Below, in pieces: positions 17,533 to 27,041 of a DNA stretch of 64,000 nt. The first letter of the stretch is position 1, and the number at the start of each line of letters is the position of its first letter. The notes beneath the pieces were generated by a model. That model was not told the DNA's origin and searched no databases. It saw only the letters and a list, made by a program, of their open reading frames with translations. The translations under genes were made by a program, and so were the position numbers. The DNA comes from an uncultured Winogradskyella sp. (GTDB taxonomy: Bacteria > Bacteroidota > Bacteroidia > Flavobacteriales > Flavobacteriaceae): the NCBI GenBank assembly GCA_913055905.1, contig CAJXLB010000002.1, positions 62,001-126,000 on the forward strand, read 5' to 3'.

Positions 17533-19203
17533 ATGTTTAACCCAAAAAATAAGATTTACCATCCATTAGATACTAGTGGTCTAGAACTGCCCAAACGATT
17601 TACGTTTCCATTTTATTACACGCCTCATCCTCTCTGTTTAAGGGCTGCAGAGGAAGTGCAAGAGTATCTTGAGACTCAAGAAGACTTTGATCATAATTTT
17701 GGGTTGATTGAAGGTGCTAAAGGCTTGATTATAGGTAAAATGTTTGGTATCATGCTCATCAAGGCTCCAGATGGAAAGGTTGGCTATTTAGTAGCTTTTT
17801 CTGGAAAACTTGCCGAACAGAACTTTATAGATGGCTTTGCTCCTCCAATTTTTGATACGCTAAACCCATCAGGTTTCTATAAAAAAGGCGAAGAAAAACT
17901 AAATAACATTAATGCTGAAATTGAGAAATTGGAGCGTTCAAAGGAGTATTTGGAAGCTAAACATCTGGTAAAGCATCTTAAATTAAAGTCAGAAGAAGAA
18001 ATTAAAGCCTTTAAAGCTAATTCGAAAGATTTAAAGAGGTCTCGCAATGAAAAGCGAGTTCAAGCTAGATTAACATTAAATAAAGAACAACTCGAAGTTT
18101 TTGAAAAAGAGTTGGACAACCAAAGTATTTCCCTTCACTATAAACTAAAGCGCCTAAAACTAGATTGGAGGGAGCGTTTAGCTGATGCTCAAGAGCAATT
18201 GCAAACTATTGAGAAGCAAATTAATTCTTTTAAAACTAATCGAAAGGAACTTTCGGCCCAATTACAACGGCAGTTACATCAAAGCTACTCTTTTCTAAAT
18301 GCAAATGGCCAGCGCAAAGACTTACTGGATATCTTTGAAACCCAACCTCCGGCAGCAGCAGGAGAGTGTGCGGCACCCAAGTTGTTTCAATTTGCTTACG
18401 AGCATAATTTAAAACCCTTAGCGATGGCAGAATTTTGGTGGGGCGCAGCTCCAAAATCCCAAGTGCGGAAGCATAAACAATTTTATCCTGCTTGCAGGAG
18501 TAAGTGCGAACCTATTTTAGGACACATGATGCTTGGTTTGGATGTTGAGGTAAACCCTATTTCTCAGCATAATTCAAAAAAAGTTAAACTAGATATTATT
18601 TATGAAGATAATTTTCTCTTGGTGGTAAATAAACCGGCTGAGGTTCTGTCCGTACCAGGCAAAACTATTCAGGAGTCGGTATTGACAAGTCTCAAAGCCT
18701 ATTTGCCCGAAGTTAAGGGGCCAATTTTAGTGCACCGTTTGGATATGTCTACATCTGGGCTTTTAGTTGCCGCTAAAAATGAGAAGACACACAAGAACCT
18801 TCAAAAGCAATTTATGAATAGGACGGTACACAAACGTTATGTTGCACTTTTGGATGGAGAGATTCCTTTAACTGAAGGACTTATAGATTTGCCCTTACGT
18901 GTAGATTTGGACAATAGACCGACACAACTTGTTTGCTATGAGTATGGGAAACAGGCACAAACAAGATATGAGGTTGTTGGAATTGAAAATGGAAAAACAC
19001 GTATCCATTTTTACCCTATAACAGGGAGAACTCATCAATTGAGGGTTCATGCGGCTCACAATTTAGGGCTTAATACTCCGATTTTGGGCGATGATTTATA
19101 CGGTGTAAAAGGAGAGCGATTACATTTACATGCCGAAAAAATTTCATTTGAGCATCCTGTAAAAAAGAAGAAGGTCACTTTCACCGTGCCTTCTCCGTTT
19201 TAA
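17533..19203 (+). CDS. RluA-family pseudouridine synthase with long N-terminal extension
   Basis: RluA enzymes convert uridine to pseudouridine in rRNA or tRNA. The C-terminal third (from about residue 345, VKLDIIYEDNFLLVVNKPAE) is a complete catalytic domain with HRLDMSTSGLLV (Asp about 401) and TGRTHQLRVHAAH. Residues 1-120 form an unassigned domain, about 115-255 a highly charged coiled coil, and about 270-335 a cysteine-containing segment (GECAAPKLFQ, FYPACRSKCEPILGH). This long form (556 aa) is seen in Bacteroidota and some gammaproteobacteria. ATG 17533 is preferred to a TTG at 17503. Confidence 0.85.
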   Translation: MFNPKNKIYHPLDTSGLELPKRFTFPFYYTPHPLCLRAAEEVQEYLETQEDFDHNFGLIEGAKGLIIGKMFGIMLIKAPDGKVGYLVAFSGKLAEQNFIDGFAPPIFDTLNPSGFYKKGEEKLNNINAEIEKLERSKEYLEAKHLVKHLKLKSEEEIKAFKANSKDLKRSRNEKRVQARLTLNKEQLEVFEKELDNQSISLHYKLKRLKLDWRERLADAQEQLQTIEKQINSFKTNRKELSAQLQRQLHQSYSFLNANGQRKDLLDIFETQPPAAAGECAAPKLFQFAYEHNLKPLAMAEFWWGAAPKSQVRKHKQFYPACRSKCEPILGHMMLGLDVEVNPISQHNSKKVKLDIIYEDNFLLVVNKPAEVLSVPGKTIQESVLTSLKAYLPEVKGPILVHRLDMSTSGLLVAAKNEKTHKNLQKQFMNRTVHKRYVALLDGEIPLTEGLIDLPLRVDLDNRPTQLVCYEYGKQAQTRYEVVGIENGKTRIHFYPITGRTHQLRVHAAHNLGLNTPILGDDLYGVKGERLHLHAEKISFEHPVKKKKVTFTVPSPF

Positions 19204-19216
19204 TTTAAATGTCTAT

Positions 19217-20509
19217 TTATTTATTCTTCTTTGGATTAAATACAGGTAGTAATTGTGTTTTAACCTGTCCAAATCCAATCCGGACGTCATCATTTTCGCA
19301 ATGGGCACGCATCACCACAGTATCGTAATCATTGATGAATTTACGTTCAGTGCCATCTTTCATTTTTAATGGTTTTGTCCCTTTCCATGTCAACTCTAAC
19401 ATAGAACCATATGAGTCTTCAGTTGGTCCTGATATAGTTCCACTTCCCATCATGTCACCAGCATTTACCGGACAGCCATTAACGGTGTGATGCGCTAATT
19501 GCTGCGCCATGTTCCAATACATATATTTGAAATTAGAACGGCAAACGGTTGTCTCTTTAGACCCTTTCGGAATTATACCAACTTCCAATTGAATATCGAA
19601 GCTGTACTTACCTTTTGTTTTAAGATAGGGTAGCGGTTTAGGGTCTTGTTTTGGCCCATTAACTCTAAAAGGCTCCAAAGCATCAAGAGTTACAATCCAT
19701 GGTGACATGGCAGACGCAAAACTTTTACCTAAGAAAGGTCCTAAAGGAACATATTCCCACTTTTGGATATCCCTTGCAGACCAATCATTGAATAACACTA
19801 AACCAAAAATGTACTCTTCGGCTTCTTCTATTGGTATAGGTTCACCCAAATCATTGGCATCTGTAGTTATAAAAGCCATTTCCAATTCAAAATCTACCAG
19901 TTTAGATGGGCCAAATATAGGCCTGTCAGCACCTTCCGGTAAGGTTTGGCCTTGAGGCCTGTGAATGGGCGTGTGCGTAGTTATAATGGAAGAACTGCGA
20001 CCATGATATCCAATGGGCATATGCAGCCAATTGGGCATCAATGCATTTTCTGCACCACGAAACATGGTTCCAACATTTGTAGCGTGTTCCTTGCTGGCGT
20101 AGAAATCCGTGTAGTCTCCAATGTAAATTGGCAGCTTCATTTCTATTTCATCCAGTCGGAATAAAATTCTTTCCTTGTGCGCTGTATTATTTTTTAATTC
20201 AGGATTATCTGCATCAAAAATCTCAGCAATCCGGTTTCTAACCAATCGCCAAGTTTTGCGGCCGTCTGCAATGAAATCGTTGAGTGTATCTTGTAAAAAA
20301 ATGTCATCAGTTAATGGGATACCATCAAAATAGCCAAGCTGGTGTAGCGCTCCTAAATCAATAGCTGTATCTCCAATTCGAGTTCCAATAGTTATGATAT
20401 CATCCTTTGTAAGAAAGACACCAAAAGGGATGTTCTGTATAGGAAAATCTGAATTTTTATTGACGTATAACCAAGAACTGCGATTCGGGTCATTTGCAAA
20501 TAATGGCAT
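19217..20509 (-). CDS. fahA: Fumarylacetoacetase
   Basis: The 430-residue enzyme hydrolyses fumarylacetoacetate to fumarate and acetoacetate, the last step of tyrosine/homogentisate breakdown. Family features: an N-terminal SH3-like domain (FPIQNIPFGVF), YTDFYASKEHATNVG (metal and catalytic His region), PIGYHGRSSSI, LVDFELEMAF, and NDWSARDIQKWEYVPLGPF, followed by NAGDMMGSGTISGP. Length matches the family. No other tyrosine-degradation gene is in the window. It diverges from glyA with a promoter-like box of its own. Confidence 0.95.
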   Translation of the reverse strand: MPLFANDPNRSSWLYVNKNSDFPIQNIPFGVFLTKDDIITIGTRIGDTAIDLGALHQLGYFDGIPLTDDIFLQDTLNDFIADGRKTWRLVRNRIAEIFDADNPELKNNTAHKERILFRLDEIEMKLPIYIGDYTDFYASKEHATNVGTMFRGAENALMPNWLHMPIGYHGRSSSIITTHTPIHRPQGQTLPEGADRPIFGPSKLVDFELEMAFITTDANDLGEPIPIEEAEEYIFGLVLFNDWSARDIQKWEYVPLGPFLGKSFASAMSPWIVTLDALEPFRVNGPKQDPKPLPYLKTKGKYSFDIQLEVGIIPKGSKETTVCRSNFKYMYWNMAQQLAHHTVNGCPVNAGDMMGSGTISGPTEDSYGSMLELTWKGTKPLKMKDGTERKFINDYDTVVMRAHCENDDVRIGFGQVKTQLLPVFNPKKNK

Positions 20510-20545
20510 AGGATATATGTTGATTAATTGTTATTAATTTCTATT

Positions 20546-20553
20546 CAAACCTA
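20546..20553 (-). promoter_or_regulatory. Candidate fahA -7 element
   Basis: TAGGTTTG on the minus strand matches TAnnTTTG, 37 nt upstream of the fahA ATG. The -33 TTG is not evident. Confidence 0.4.
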
Positions 20554-20586
20554 CATAAATTTTAATAGTAAAACTAATGTAATTCG

Positions 20587-20594
20587 TATTTTTG
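20587..20594 (+). promoter_or_regulatory. Candidate glyA -7 element
   Basis: TATTTTTG matches TAnnTTTG, 27 nt before the glyA ATG, giving a short leader of about 20 nt. Confidence 0.5.
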
Positions 20595-20621
20595 ATTTTC
20601 ATTTAACACTAGAGCAAAAAT

Positions 20622-21896
20622 ATGCAACGCGACGAACAGATTTTTGAATTGATTCAGGCCGAAAGAGAACGCCAGACCAACGGTATTGAGCTTATTGCTT
20701 CAGAGAATTTTGTGAGCGACCAGGTTATGGAAGCCACAGGTTCTGTATTAACCAACAAGTATGCCGAAGGTTATCCTGGCAAGCGTTATTATGGTGGTTG
20801 TGAGGTAGTAGATGAAGTTGAGAATATTGCTATTGAACGTGCTAAAACCTTGTTTGGAGCTGCTTATGCCAACGTGCAGCCACATTCTGGTAGTCAGGCT
20901 AACACGGCAGTTTTCCATACTTGTTTAAAACCTGGCGATACTATTTTAGGGTTTGATTTAGCCCATGGAGGACACCTAACACATGGTTCTCCTGTTAATT
21001 TCTCGGGTCGCTTGTATAGACCAACATTTTATGGTGTAAAGAAAGATACAGGTTATATTGATTATGACATGCTTTCCGATGTGGCCGAAAAAGAAAAACC
21101 AAACTTGATAATCGCTGGAGCTTCTGCTTATTCTCGAGATATTGATTTTGCAAAATTTAGGGAAGTGGCGGATAATGTAGGAGCTATTTTATTGGCGGAT
21201 ATTTCCCATCCGTCAGGACTTATTGCTAAAGGCATTTTAAACGACCCAATGCCACATTGCCATGTGGTTACCACCACGACTCATAAGACCTTGCGAGGCC
21301 CTAGAGGAGGGATGATTATGATGGGAGAAAATATAGACAATCCTTTTGGCATCACCTTTAAAAGCGGAAAATTGCGTAAAATGTCTGGACTTCTAGACTC
21401 TGGTGTTTTTCCAGGCAATCAAGGTGGCCCCTTAGAGCACGTTATAGCGGCCAAAGCTATTGCATTTGGTGAGGCCTTAACAGATGAGTTTTTACACTAT
21501 ATGCTTCAAGTGAAGAAAAATGCGGACGCCATGGCTAAAGCTTTTGTCGCAAAGGATTATCATTTGATTTCTGGTGGTACTGATAATCACATGATGCTTA
21601 TTGATTTAAGAAATAAAAATATTACCGGAAAAGCGGCCGAGGAAGCCTTAGGCAAAGCAGATATAACCGTAAATAAAAATATGGTGCCTTTTGATACCGA
21701 ATCTCCATTTGTAACGTCAGGAATAAGGGTTGGTACACCTGCGATTACTACCAGAGGTTTAAAGGAAGATGATATGGCTTATGTAGTTGATTTAATTGAC
21801 GAAGTTATATTAAACTACGAGAACGATACCGTTTTAGAAGGTATTGCTGAAAAAGTAAATAATTTAATGTCTGGAAGACCGCTGTTCCAGGCTTAG
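20622..21896 (+). CDS. glyA: Serine hydroxymethyltransferase
   Basis: GlyA interconverts serine and glycine with tetrahydrofolate, the main source of one-carbon units. The 424-residue protein has [37 protein letters not shown], the PLP lysine at about 222 in [14 protein letters not shown], and [15 protein letters not shown] near the C-terminus. Length is normal. It is monocistronic with a good terminator directly after it. Confidence 0.97.
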   Translation: MQRDEQIFELIQAERERQTNGIELIASENFVSDQVMEATGSVLTNKYAEGYPGKRYYGGCEVVDEVENIAIERAKTLFGAAYANVQPHSGSQANTAVFHTCLKPGDTILGFDLAHGGHLTHGSPVNFSGRLYRPTFYGVKKDTGYIDYDMLSDVAEKEKPNLIIAGASAYSRDIDFAKFREVADNVGAILLADISHPSGLIAKGILNDPMPHCHVVTTTTHKTLRGPRGGMIMMGENIDNPFGITFKSGKLRKMSGLLDSGVFPGNQGGPLEHVIAAKAIAFGEALTDEFLHYMLQVKKNADAMAKAFVAKDYHLISGGTDNHMMLIDLRNKNITGKAAEEALGKADITVNKNMVPFDTESPFVTSGIRVGTPAITTRGLKEDDMAYVVDLIDEVILNYENDTVLEGIAEKVNNLMSGRPLFQA

Positions 21897-21917
21897 TATC
21901 GAATTGAAGCCACATAT

Positions 21918-21950
21918 AAAAAGCCTTTCAACATTTTTGAAAGGCTTTTT
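21918..21950 (+). terminator. glyA terminator
   Basis: A 13-bp stem: AAAAAGCCTTTCA (21918-21930) pairs with TGAAAGGCTTTTT (21938-21950) around a 7-nt loop. The T-run continues past the stem. Confidence 0.9.
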
Positions 21951-22000
21951 TATGTTTCTTTTTTAGTTTTCCGTGCTTTTAGGTCTATAAAAAGCTCAAA

Positions 22001-23575
22001 CTAGTCTTCATCAAAAACAGTACTTTCATAAGCGCCAATATCTGGACTGATTGGGTCTCTTTGCAATCCTAAAATATCAGTTCCGGCCGGATTTAAGGGC
22101 AGGGCCGAACCGTTAGCTGCGGAATTCGAGCCGATACGTAATAGGTTTTCAAAGCCATCTTCAAAATCTGGGTCCTGATTAAAAATGTTAGACTGATAGC
22201 GCTGGGCATCATTGAATTGGTAATTTCCAGTTCCTTCAATGTTATCGTTGTCAAAACGAAGTAGACAATTGGTAAAATTAAAGTTGAAGGTTTCTCCTTG
22301 ATCATCTAAAATAAATTCAGGATTATCGTTGCCGAATACGATGCAGTTTGTGAAATTAGCTTCTTCCAAGGGATTCGTAAAGACGTTGTTGTCTTCATCA
22401 ACAATAAAGTCGTTTACGAGTAATGCTGGGAACTGTCTAAAACTGTTGTTCCAATAGTTAGCAATGGTACAATGGGTAAAGTTATACCTGCCGCCAAAAG
22501 TAGCAGCTACGGACGACTGGCCAGAATTATTAACCACAATATTTTCAGCATTAACCGAGGTTGCCCTACCCAATAAGCCAAAGCTACTGGAGTTATAGAT
22601 TTGTGAATTGGTAATGGTTAGTTTATTGTTTATCGCCTCTTGATTGCCTTCAGCCAAAATACCAATAGTAGCATTTTTAATTGTAGCGTAATTTATGGTG
22701 TTGTTGGTACTGCCATTAAACAACCAAATAGTGCCCCATTGACCAGGAACGTCAGAAAATATAGGTTCTAAGCGATCGCCTTCTAGAATAACCTGGTTTT
22801 CCATAAGTTCAGGGTCTGCACTTAAAGCGCCATCTATATTTAGGCTTCCACCTTCGGTCACGAGAATGCCAGAATTGGCATGAAAATGTACCCGAGTTCC
22901 AGCTTCCATCGTAAGCGTTTGTCCGTTTCCAATGGCAGCATAACCATAGATAACATAAGGCTTTTCGTTGGTGAAGGTTAGTTCGGAATTTTCCAAAAAC
23001 CGACCTTGAAGGGTAGTCTCATCTGGCGTGCCATCACCATCGACATCAAAGGTCAAGGTTTCAATTACTCCAGTATTATCATCTCTGCTTGGGAAAATGA
23101 AAACGGCATCTTTGACTAAGGTCACTAGGTCTACATCTTGTTCATTATTACCAGAATCAAAGAGGATACGATCAGTATAAAGAAATTGATTGCTCGAATT
23201 GGACAAACTTTCGATATCAATCGTAGTCTCTATAAATATGAATAAACTGTCATTGGCAAGAACTTCTACATTTTCAAAAACCTTTCCCTCTTGCGCACCT
23301 TCTAGACCAGTGCTGCCATCAACATTTAATCTGTAAAACGAATTGATACCATTTTCTAAGCGAATGGAAGGTATAACAATGTCGTCATCACTTCGATTAT
23401 AAACCTTAAGATTATAGGTGCTAGATCCGATGTTTGTAAAAACCGTGTCTAAGTAAACGGTATCTCTCTGGAATTCAAGATTCCCAGTACTTGGTGAAAA
23501 TTCAAAATCCTTTCTGCAAGAACTCCAAAACAACAGAATTATTAAACTAATACAGAAATACAGAACACGCTTCAT
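22001..23575 (-). CDS. Beta-helix lipoprotein, unknown function
   Basis: A 524-residue lipoprotein (signal ILLFWSSC, lipobox Cys20). After an Ig-like N-terminal part (LEFQRDTVYLDTVFTNIGSS) there is a calcium-loop-like DVDGDGTPDE and then many short parallel strands with Asn/Ile ladders (INYATIKNATIGILAEGN, LTITNSQIYNSSSFGLLG, FTNCIVFGND), typical of a right-handed parallel beta helix. The end, PDIGAYES, is common in such Bacteroidota surface proteins. It is probably exported to the cell surface. No polysaccharide-lyase catalytic residues are recognised. Role unknown. Confidence 0.75.
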   Translation of the reverse strand: MKRVLYFCISLIILLFWSSCRKDFEFSPSTGNLEFQRDTVYLDTVFTNIGSSTYNLKVYNRSDDDIVIPSIRLENGINSFYRLNVDGSTGLEGAQEGKVFENVEVLANDSLFIFIETTIDIESLSNSSNQFLYTDRILFDSGNNEQDVDLVTLVKDAVFIFPSRDDNTGVIETLTFDVDGDGTPDETTLQGRFLENSELTFTNEKPYVIYGYAAIGNGQTLTMEAGTRVHFHANSGILVTEGGSLNIDGALSADPELMENQVILEGDRLEPIFSDVPGQWGTIWLFNGSTNNTINYATIKNATIGILAEGNQEAINNKLTITNSQIYNSSSFGLLGRATSVNAENIVVNNSGQSSVAATFGGRYNFTHCTIANYWNNSFRQFPALLVNDFIVDEDNNVFTNPLEEANFTNCIVFGNDNPEFILDDQGETFNFNFTNCLLRFDNDNIEGTGNYQFNDAQRYQSNIFNQDPDFEDGFENLLRIGSNSAANGSALPLNPAGTDILGLQRDPISPDIGAYESTVFDED

Positions 23576-23646
23576 AGGATAGCCTTAAAATACTTGGTCT
23601 AAAAATATAACTTTTTGACGGTTACGCTTATTGTCTTCAGGAGAAA

Positions 23647-24444
23647 TTAATTCTTTTCAAATGTTTCTTGGCCATATTCCTCTAAAAGAATTAAAAACAG
23701 TTGGCTATTCAGGACAAGCTCCTCGAGCAATGCCATTTTTGCTTCGGGCCTAAGTAGTTCGGGTTTAATTTGTTTTGCAGCGCAGAACTCTAAAAATAGT
23801 TTTTGGCGATTTTCTGGGATGCCCAAGTTCTCGCTAAGCAACCTTTTATTGAAAAGCGTACTATTTGAAAATATAGAATCCATCTGCTCATAGGTTATGG
23901 GTTCAGGAATATCGCCATTGATTTTCTTCCGTTTAAGTAGGTCATACAGCTTTCTGAATAAATAGACAAAATCTACACCTTGATTGTTATTTTGAGGAGT
24001 ATATAGCTCTGGATTACGCTTTATGTCTTCTTCGATAAGGTTTTTGAGCTCCAGACTAAAGGTTTCTTCATTAAAAACAGGCTGTTTAGGGTTTGATAAA
24101 ACTTCCACTTCATCGAGTGTGTTAACGACCTTTTTCAGTTCAATAACCGCGACACCTTCAAAATGATATGGCTTTACGACTTCTACTTTTGGGTGGTGAA
24201 ATAAAGACTCAAAGGCCAAGGTATCGCCAATTTTGGCAAGGATCATAAATTCACCACTGTCATCTGAGACTGTAATGCTATTTTGGGTTTTATTGAATAT
24301 CTTAACGCCTTTGACGGTTGAGGTACTGTCATATACAACTCCTTTTACACTTTGTGATAAAAGTACTAATGGCAGGAAAATTAGCAGTATTAGAGTTAGC
24401 TGTTTAAGCACTTTAGCTTTAGACTTTTGTATAAAGAAAACCAA
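23647..24444 (-). CDS. Secreted carboxypeptidase-regulatory-like protein
   Basis: A protein of up to 265 residues with an N-terminal signal (LTLILLIFLPLVLLSQ) and a carboxypeptidase-D regulatory-like fold at about 30-115 (VKGVVYDSTSTVKGVKIFN, SDDSGEFMILAKIGDTLAFES, VIELKKVVNTLDEVEV). The C-terminal half is helical and has no recognised domain. No ATG precedes the signal: the start is TTG 24444 or GTG 24411, and both leave a usable signal peptide. Likely a periplasmic or outer-membrane accessory protein. Function unknown. Confidence 0.65.
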   Translation of the reverse strand: MVFFIQKSKAKVLKQLTLILLIFLPLVLLSQSVKGVVYDSTSTVKGVKIFNKTQNSITVSDDSGEFMILAKIGDTLAFESLFHHPKVEVVKPYHFEGVAVIELKKVVNTLDEVEVLSNPKQPVFNEETFSLELKNLIEEDIKRNPELYTPQNNNQGVDFVYLFRKLYDLLKRKKINGDIPEPITYEQMDSIFSNSTLFNKRLLSENLGIPENRQKLFLEFCAAKQIKPELLRPEAKMALLEELVLNSQLFLILLEEYGQETFEKN

Positions 24445-24489
24445 TATTTGCTATTGCCTAGCTCAATTACAAAAATTTTAACCAATTTA

Positions 24490-24879
24490 TTAATCGAAGA
24501 GCGCTTTGAGAGCTTGGGTAATTCGGGTTGGTTTTTGCGATGCTGCATCTATTAAACACCATTTGGTCACGGATTTCACTACAAGTTTATCGGTGGTAGT
24601 GTTAATGAATTCAACATGACGAGTAGAGGTTACACCTTCCGATTCGGTGACATAGGTCTTCACAACAATCTTATCGTCTAAAAACGAAGGCGATTTATAC
24701 TCTAAATTATGAGCTATCATTACCCAAAAGTAGGTGTCTAAAATGTCTTTGGATGCCTTTTTCAACCAGTGTGCTTCCGCGATATCCTGAACCCATTGTA
24801 CGTACTTAACGTTGTTTACATGGTTTAATTCGTCCAAATCCTTTTGGCCTACAATGATTGTTTTTTCAAATACTTCCAA
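24490..24879 (-). CDS. Acyl-CoA thioesterase, YbgC/4HBT type
   Basis: A 129-residue hot-dog-fold thioesterase. The active-site segment is KDLDELNHVNNVKYVQWVQD; the usual catalytic Asp position is occupied within DLDELNHVNN. The central helix (DIAEAHWLKKA) and final strands (LVVKSVTKWCLIDA) fit the family, which hydrolyses short acyl-CoA. The only start that keeps the first strand is TTG at 24879, 4 nt after the stop of the upstream cyclotransferase gene, so the two genes are probably one transcript. Confidence 0.85.
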   Translation of the reverse strand: MEVFEKTIIVGQKDLDELNHVNNVKYVQWVQDIAEAHWLKKASKDILDTYFWVMIAHNLEYKSPSFLDDKIVVKTYVTESEGVTSTRHVEFINTTTDKLVVKSVTKWCLIDAASQKPTRITQALKALFD

Positions 24880-24883
24880 AAAC

Positions 24884-25912
24884 TTATTTCTTTTTTATCC
24901 TTACTTCGAACAGCTTGTCCCAATTCTTTCCAGTAACAAATATGGTCTGCCTTTCAGGATTGTAGGCAATACCATTTAACACATCTAATTTATCGTGTTG
25001 CTTAACAAGATTTCGTAGCGGCTTAAAATCTATCACACCTTCAACTCCTCCTGTATTTGGATCAATAATAACAACACCATTTCGTTGGTATATGTTGGCA
25101 AATAGTTTTCCATCAATCCATTCGAGTTCATTTAGGCTAGGGATTTTACCCTTTTCTGTATAGACTTCCAAATGGCCAACTTCAGTCATGTTTTGTGGGT
25201 CGAGAATCCATATTTTTTCTGTACCATCACTTTTATAGAGTAGGGAGCCATCGTTACAAAGACCCCATCCTTCTTTACTTTGACCATATTTAAAAGAGCC
25301 AGTTCTTTCAAAAGTAGCGGCGTCGTAAATAAATCCCATTTTAGCTTGCCACGTCAATTGATATATTTGGTCGTTTAAGACCGTTAATCCTTCGCCGAAA
25401 AACTTAGGGCTCAAATCTATATTTCGGAGTACTTCGCCTGTTTCAAAATCTATTTTCCTCAATTTAGATTCACCTCTCTGGCCCGTACTTTCATATAATT
25501 CTCCGTTGTAGAATTCCAGGCCTTGGGTATAGGAGGTAATGTCATGTGGGTAGGTGTTTACAATTTCATAACTATATATGTCAGGAATTTTATTGTTGTA
25601 AATTTTTATGGATTTTGAAATGGTATCGGTCTCTTCGCCATAAGTGATTTCTGCAGTTACAGTTTTAGAGCCTAATTTCATCTTAATCAGGGGTTGATTG
25701 GCCTTTATAACGGCATTATCAATTTTATAAACGATTTCTGTGATTTCCAGTTGTTTTGGATTATCTATTGATACGGCAAGAGTATCTCCTAATTGCAAGG
25801 ATTCTTCATTAATCTTTAAGGTGAAGGGTGATGGCTTTTTGGCGCCTGAATCACCACAGCTATTGAAGTTAATTAATAAAATGCTGACGATTAATAATTT
25901 GAAAAACTTCAT
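24884..25912 (-). CDS. Glutamine cyclotransferase-like lipoprotein
   Basis: A 342-residue lipoprotein (LLINFNSC, lipobox Cys19). Residues about 115-340 form a beta-propeller of the plant-type glutaminyl-peptide cyclotransferase family, with YPHDITSYTQGLEFYNGELYESTGQ, LSPKFFGEGLTVLNDQIYQLTW and LNGIAYNPERQTIFVTGKNW. Such enzymes turn N-terminal Gln into pyroglutamate in exported proteins. An Ig-like domain (about 25-110) precedes the propeller. It lies directly upstream of the thioesterase gene and diverges from the SRP RNA gene. Confidence 0.9.
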   Translation of the reverse strand: MKFFKLLIVSILLINFNSCGDSGAKKPSPFTLKINEESLQLGDTLAVSIDNPKQLEITEIVYKIDNAVIKANQPLIKMKLGSKTVTAEITYGEETDTISKSIKIYNNKIPDIYSYEIVNTYPHDITSYTQGLEFYNGELYESTGQRGESKLRKIDFETGEVLRNIDLSPKFFGEGLTVLNDQIYQLTWQAKMGFIYDAATFERTGSFKYGQSKEGWGLCNDGSLLYKSDGTEKIWILDPQNMTEVGHLEVYTEKGKIPSLNELEWIDGKLFANIYQRNGVVIIDPNTGGVEGVIDFKPLRNLVKQHDKLDVLNGIAYNPERQTIFVTGKNWDKLFEVRIKKK

Positions 25913-25967
25913 GAGTTTTGGTCAATTTTTTGAGCAAGGTATTAAATATAATTCAGTTTAAAAATCA

Positions 25968-25997
25968 TTGTTAAAGTCTTAAAAGGTTGTATCTTTG
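25968..25997 (+). promoter_or_regulatory. SRP RNA promoter (TTG-N19-TATCTTTG)
   Basis: TTG at 25968-25970 and TATCTTTG at 25990-25997 are separated by 19 nt, an exact match to the Bacteroidota sigma-A promoter (TTG / TAnnTTTG). The predicted start falls at about 26002, the 5' end of the RNA. Confidence 0.85.
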
Positions 25998-26001
25998 CAG
26001 T

Positions 26002-26098
26002 CGGCAAGTCCTACACAACCAGCTCCTGCTTAATCCTCCAGGGCGGGAACGCAGCAAAGGTACGCGGTCGTAGCGGTGTGATGTAGGTAGCTTGCCTT
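26002..26098 (+). ncRNA. ffs: Signal recognition particle RNA, small bacterial type (4.5S)
   Basis: This RNA scaffolds the SRP with Ffh and targets ribosomes to the membrane. The outer stem CGGCAAG...CTTGCC and next TACAC/GTGTGATGTA helices enclose the conserved tip CCAGGGCGGGAACGCAGCAA, the Ffh-binding loop and GNAR tetraloop region. A strong promoter lies immediately upstream. The closing stem is followed by a T-run (from 26097), so the RNA's own end can act as the terminator. The exact ends are estimated. Confidence 0.93.
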
Positions 26099-26180
26099 TT
26101 TTTATGTGGTAACTTTCCTAAAACAAACGACAAAGGTGGTACCAAGCCCTTATTATAAGTTTCTGTATTTTTAACCCTAA

Positions 26181-26993
26181 ATGCAAGGTATGGCTAAAGT
26201 TGTTTTAATTACTGGTGGTTCTTCAGGAATAGGTAAATCTGTTGGTGAATATCTTTTGCAGAAAGGCTATACAGTTTATGGGACCAGCAGAGCACCAGAG
26301 AAATATCCCAATTCCTTATTTCCTATTATAAAATTGGATGTAACAAAATCCCAATCCATTTTGGATTGTATAGAAACATTGATGCAAAAAGAGACACGGC
26401 TCGATGTGCTAATCAATAATGCCGGAGCAGGGATTACAGGACCTTTGGAGGAAATACCCACGGAAGAAATACAACGAAATTTCCAAACAAATTTTTTTGG
26501 TCCTATCGAAGTCATTAAAACAGTACTTCCAATAATGCGCAAACAACAATCAGGACTTATAATCAATGTGACTTCCATTGCCGGTTATATGGGTTTGCCT
26601 TACCGAAGTGTTTATAGCGCAAGCAAAGGCGCCTTGGAAATTATAACCGAGGCCATAAGTATGGAGGTTAAGACATTTGGCGTTAACGTCGTGAATGTTG
26701 CTCCAGGGGATTTTGCCACGAATATTGCTGCTGGGCGTTACCATGCTCCATTATTAGATAGTTCGCCGTATAAAAAAACCTATGGGCAAACGCTAGACAC
26801 AATGAATGCTCATGTGGATGGAGGGAGTGATCCGCAGGAAATGGCTAAGGCTATTTACAAAATCATAAATTCTAGCCGCCCTAAGTTACATTACAAAGTA
26901 GGCGCTTTTATGCAAAAGTTTTCAATCGTATTAAAACGACTATTGCCAGACCGTGTTTACGAAAAACTTTTGATGAACCATTATAAATTATAG
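26181..26993 (+). CDS. SDR-family oxidoreductase
   Basis: A 270-residue classical short-chain dehydrogenase: TGGSSGIGKSV cofactor loop, NNAGAGITGPLEE, catalytic Ser in NVTSIAGYMG, Tyr and Lys in YSASKGALE, and VAPGDFATNI. The C-terminus is extended and basic-hydrophobic (FMQKFSIVLKRLLPDRVYEKLL), as in SDRs that associate with membranes or act on lipids. ATG 26181 or 26190 are both possible starts. It is monocistronic after the SRP RNA gene. Substrate unknown. Confidence 0.85.
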   Translation: MQGMAKVVLITGGSSGIGKSVGEYLLQKGYTVYGTSRAPEKYPNSLFPIIKLDVTKSQSILDCIETLMQKETRLDVLINNAGAGITGPLEEIPTEEIQRNFQTNFFGPIEVIKTVLPIMRKQQSGLIINVTSIAGYMGLPYRSVYSASKGALEIITEAISMEVKTFGVNVVNVAPGDFATNIAAGRYHAPLLDSSPYKKTYGQTLDTMNAHVDGGSDPQEMAKAIYKIINSSRPKLHYKVGAFMQKFSIVLKRLLPDRVYEKLLMNHYKL

Positions 26994-27041
26994 TGCAAAT
27001 TGGTACGGTGTTTGAGATGTAATATCTAAAAACCGTTAGGT

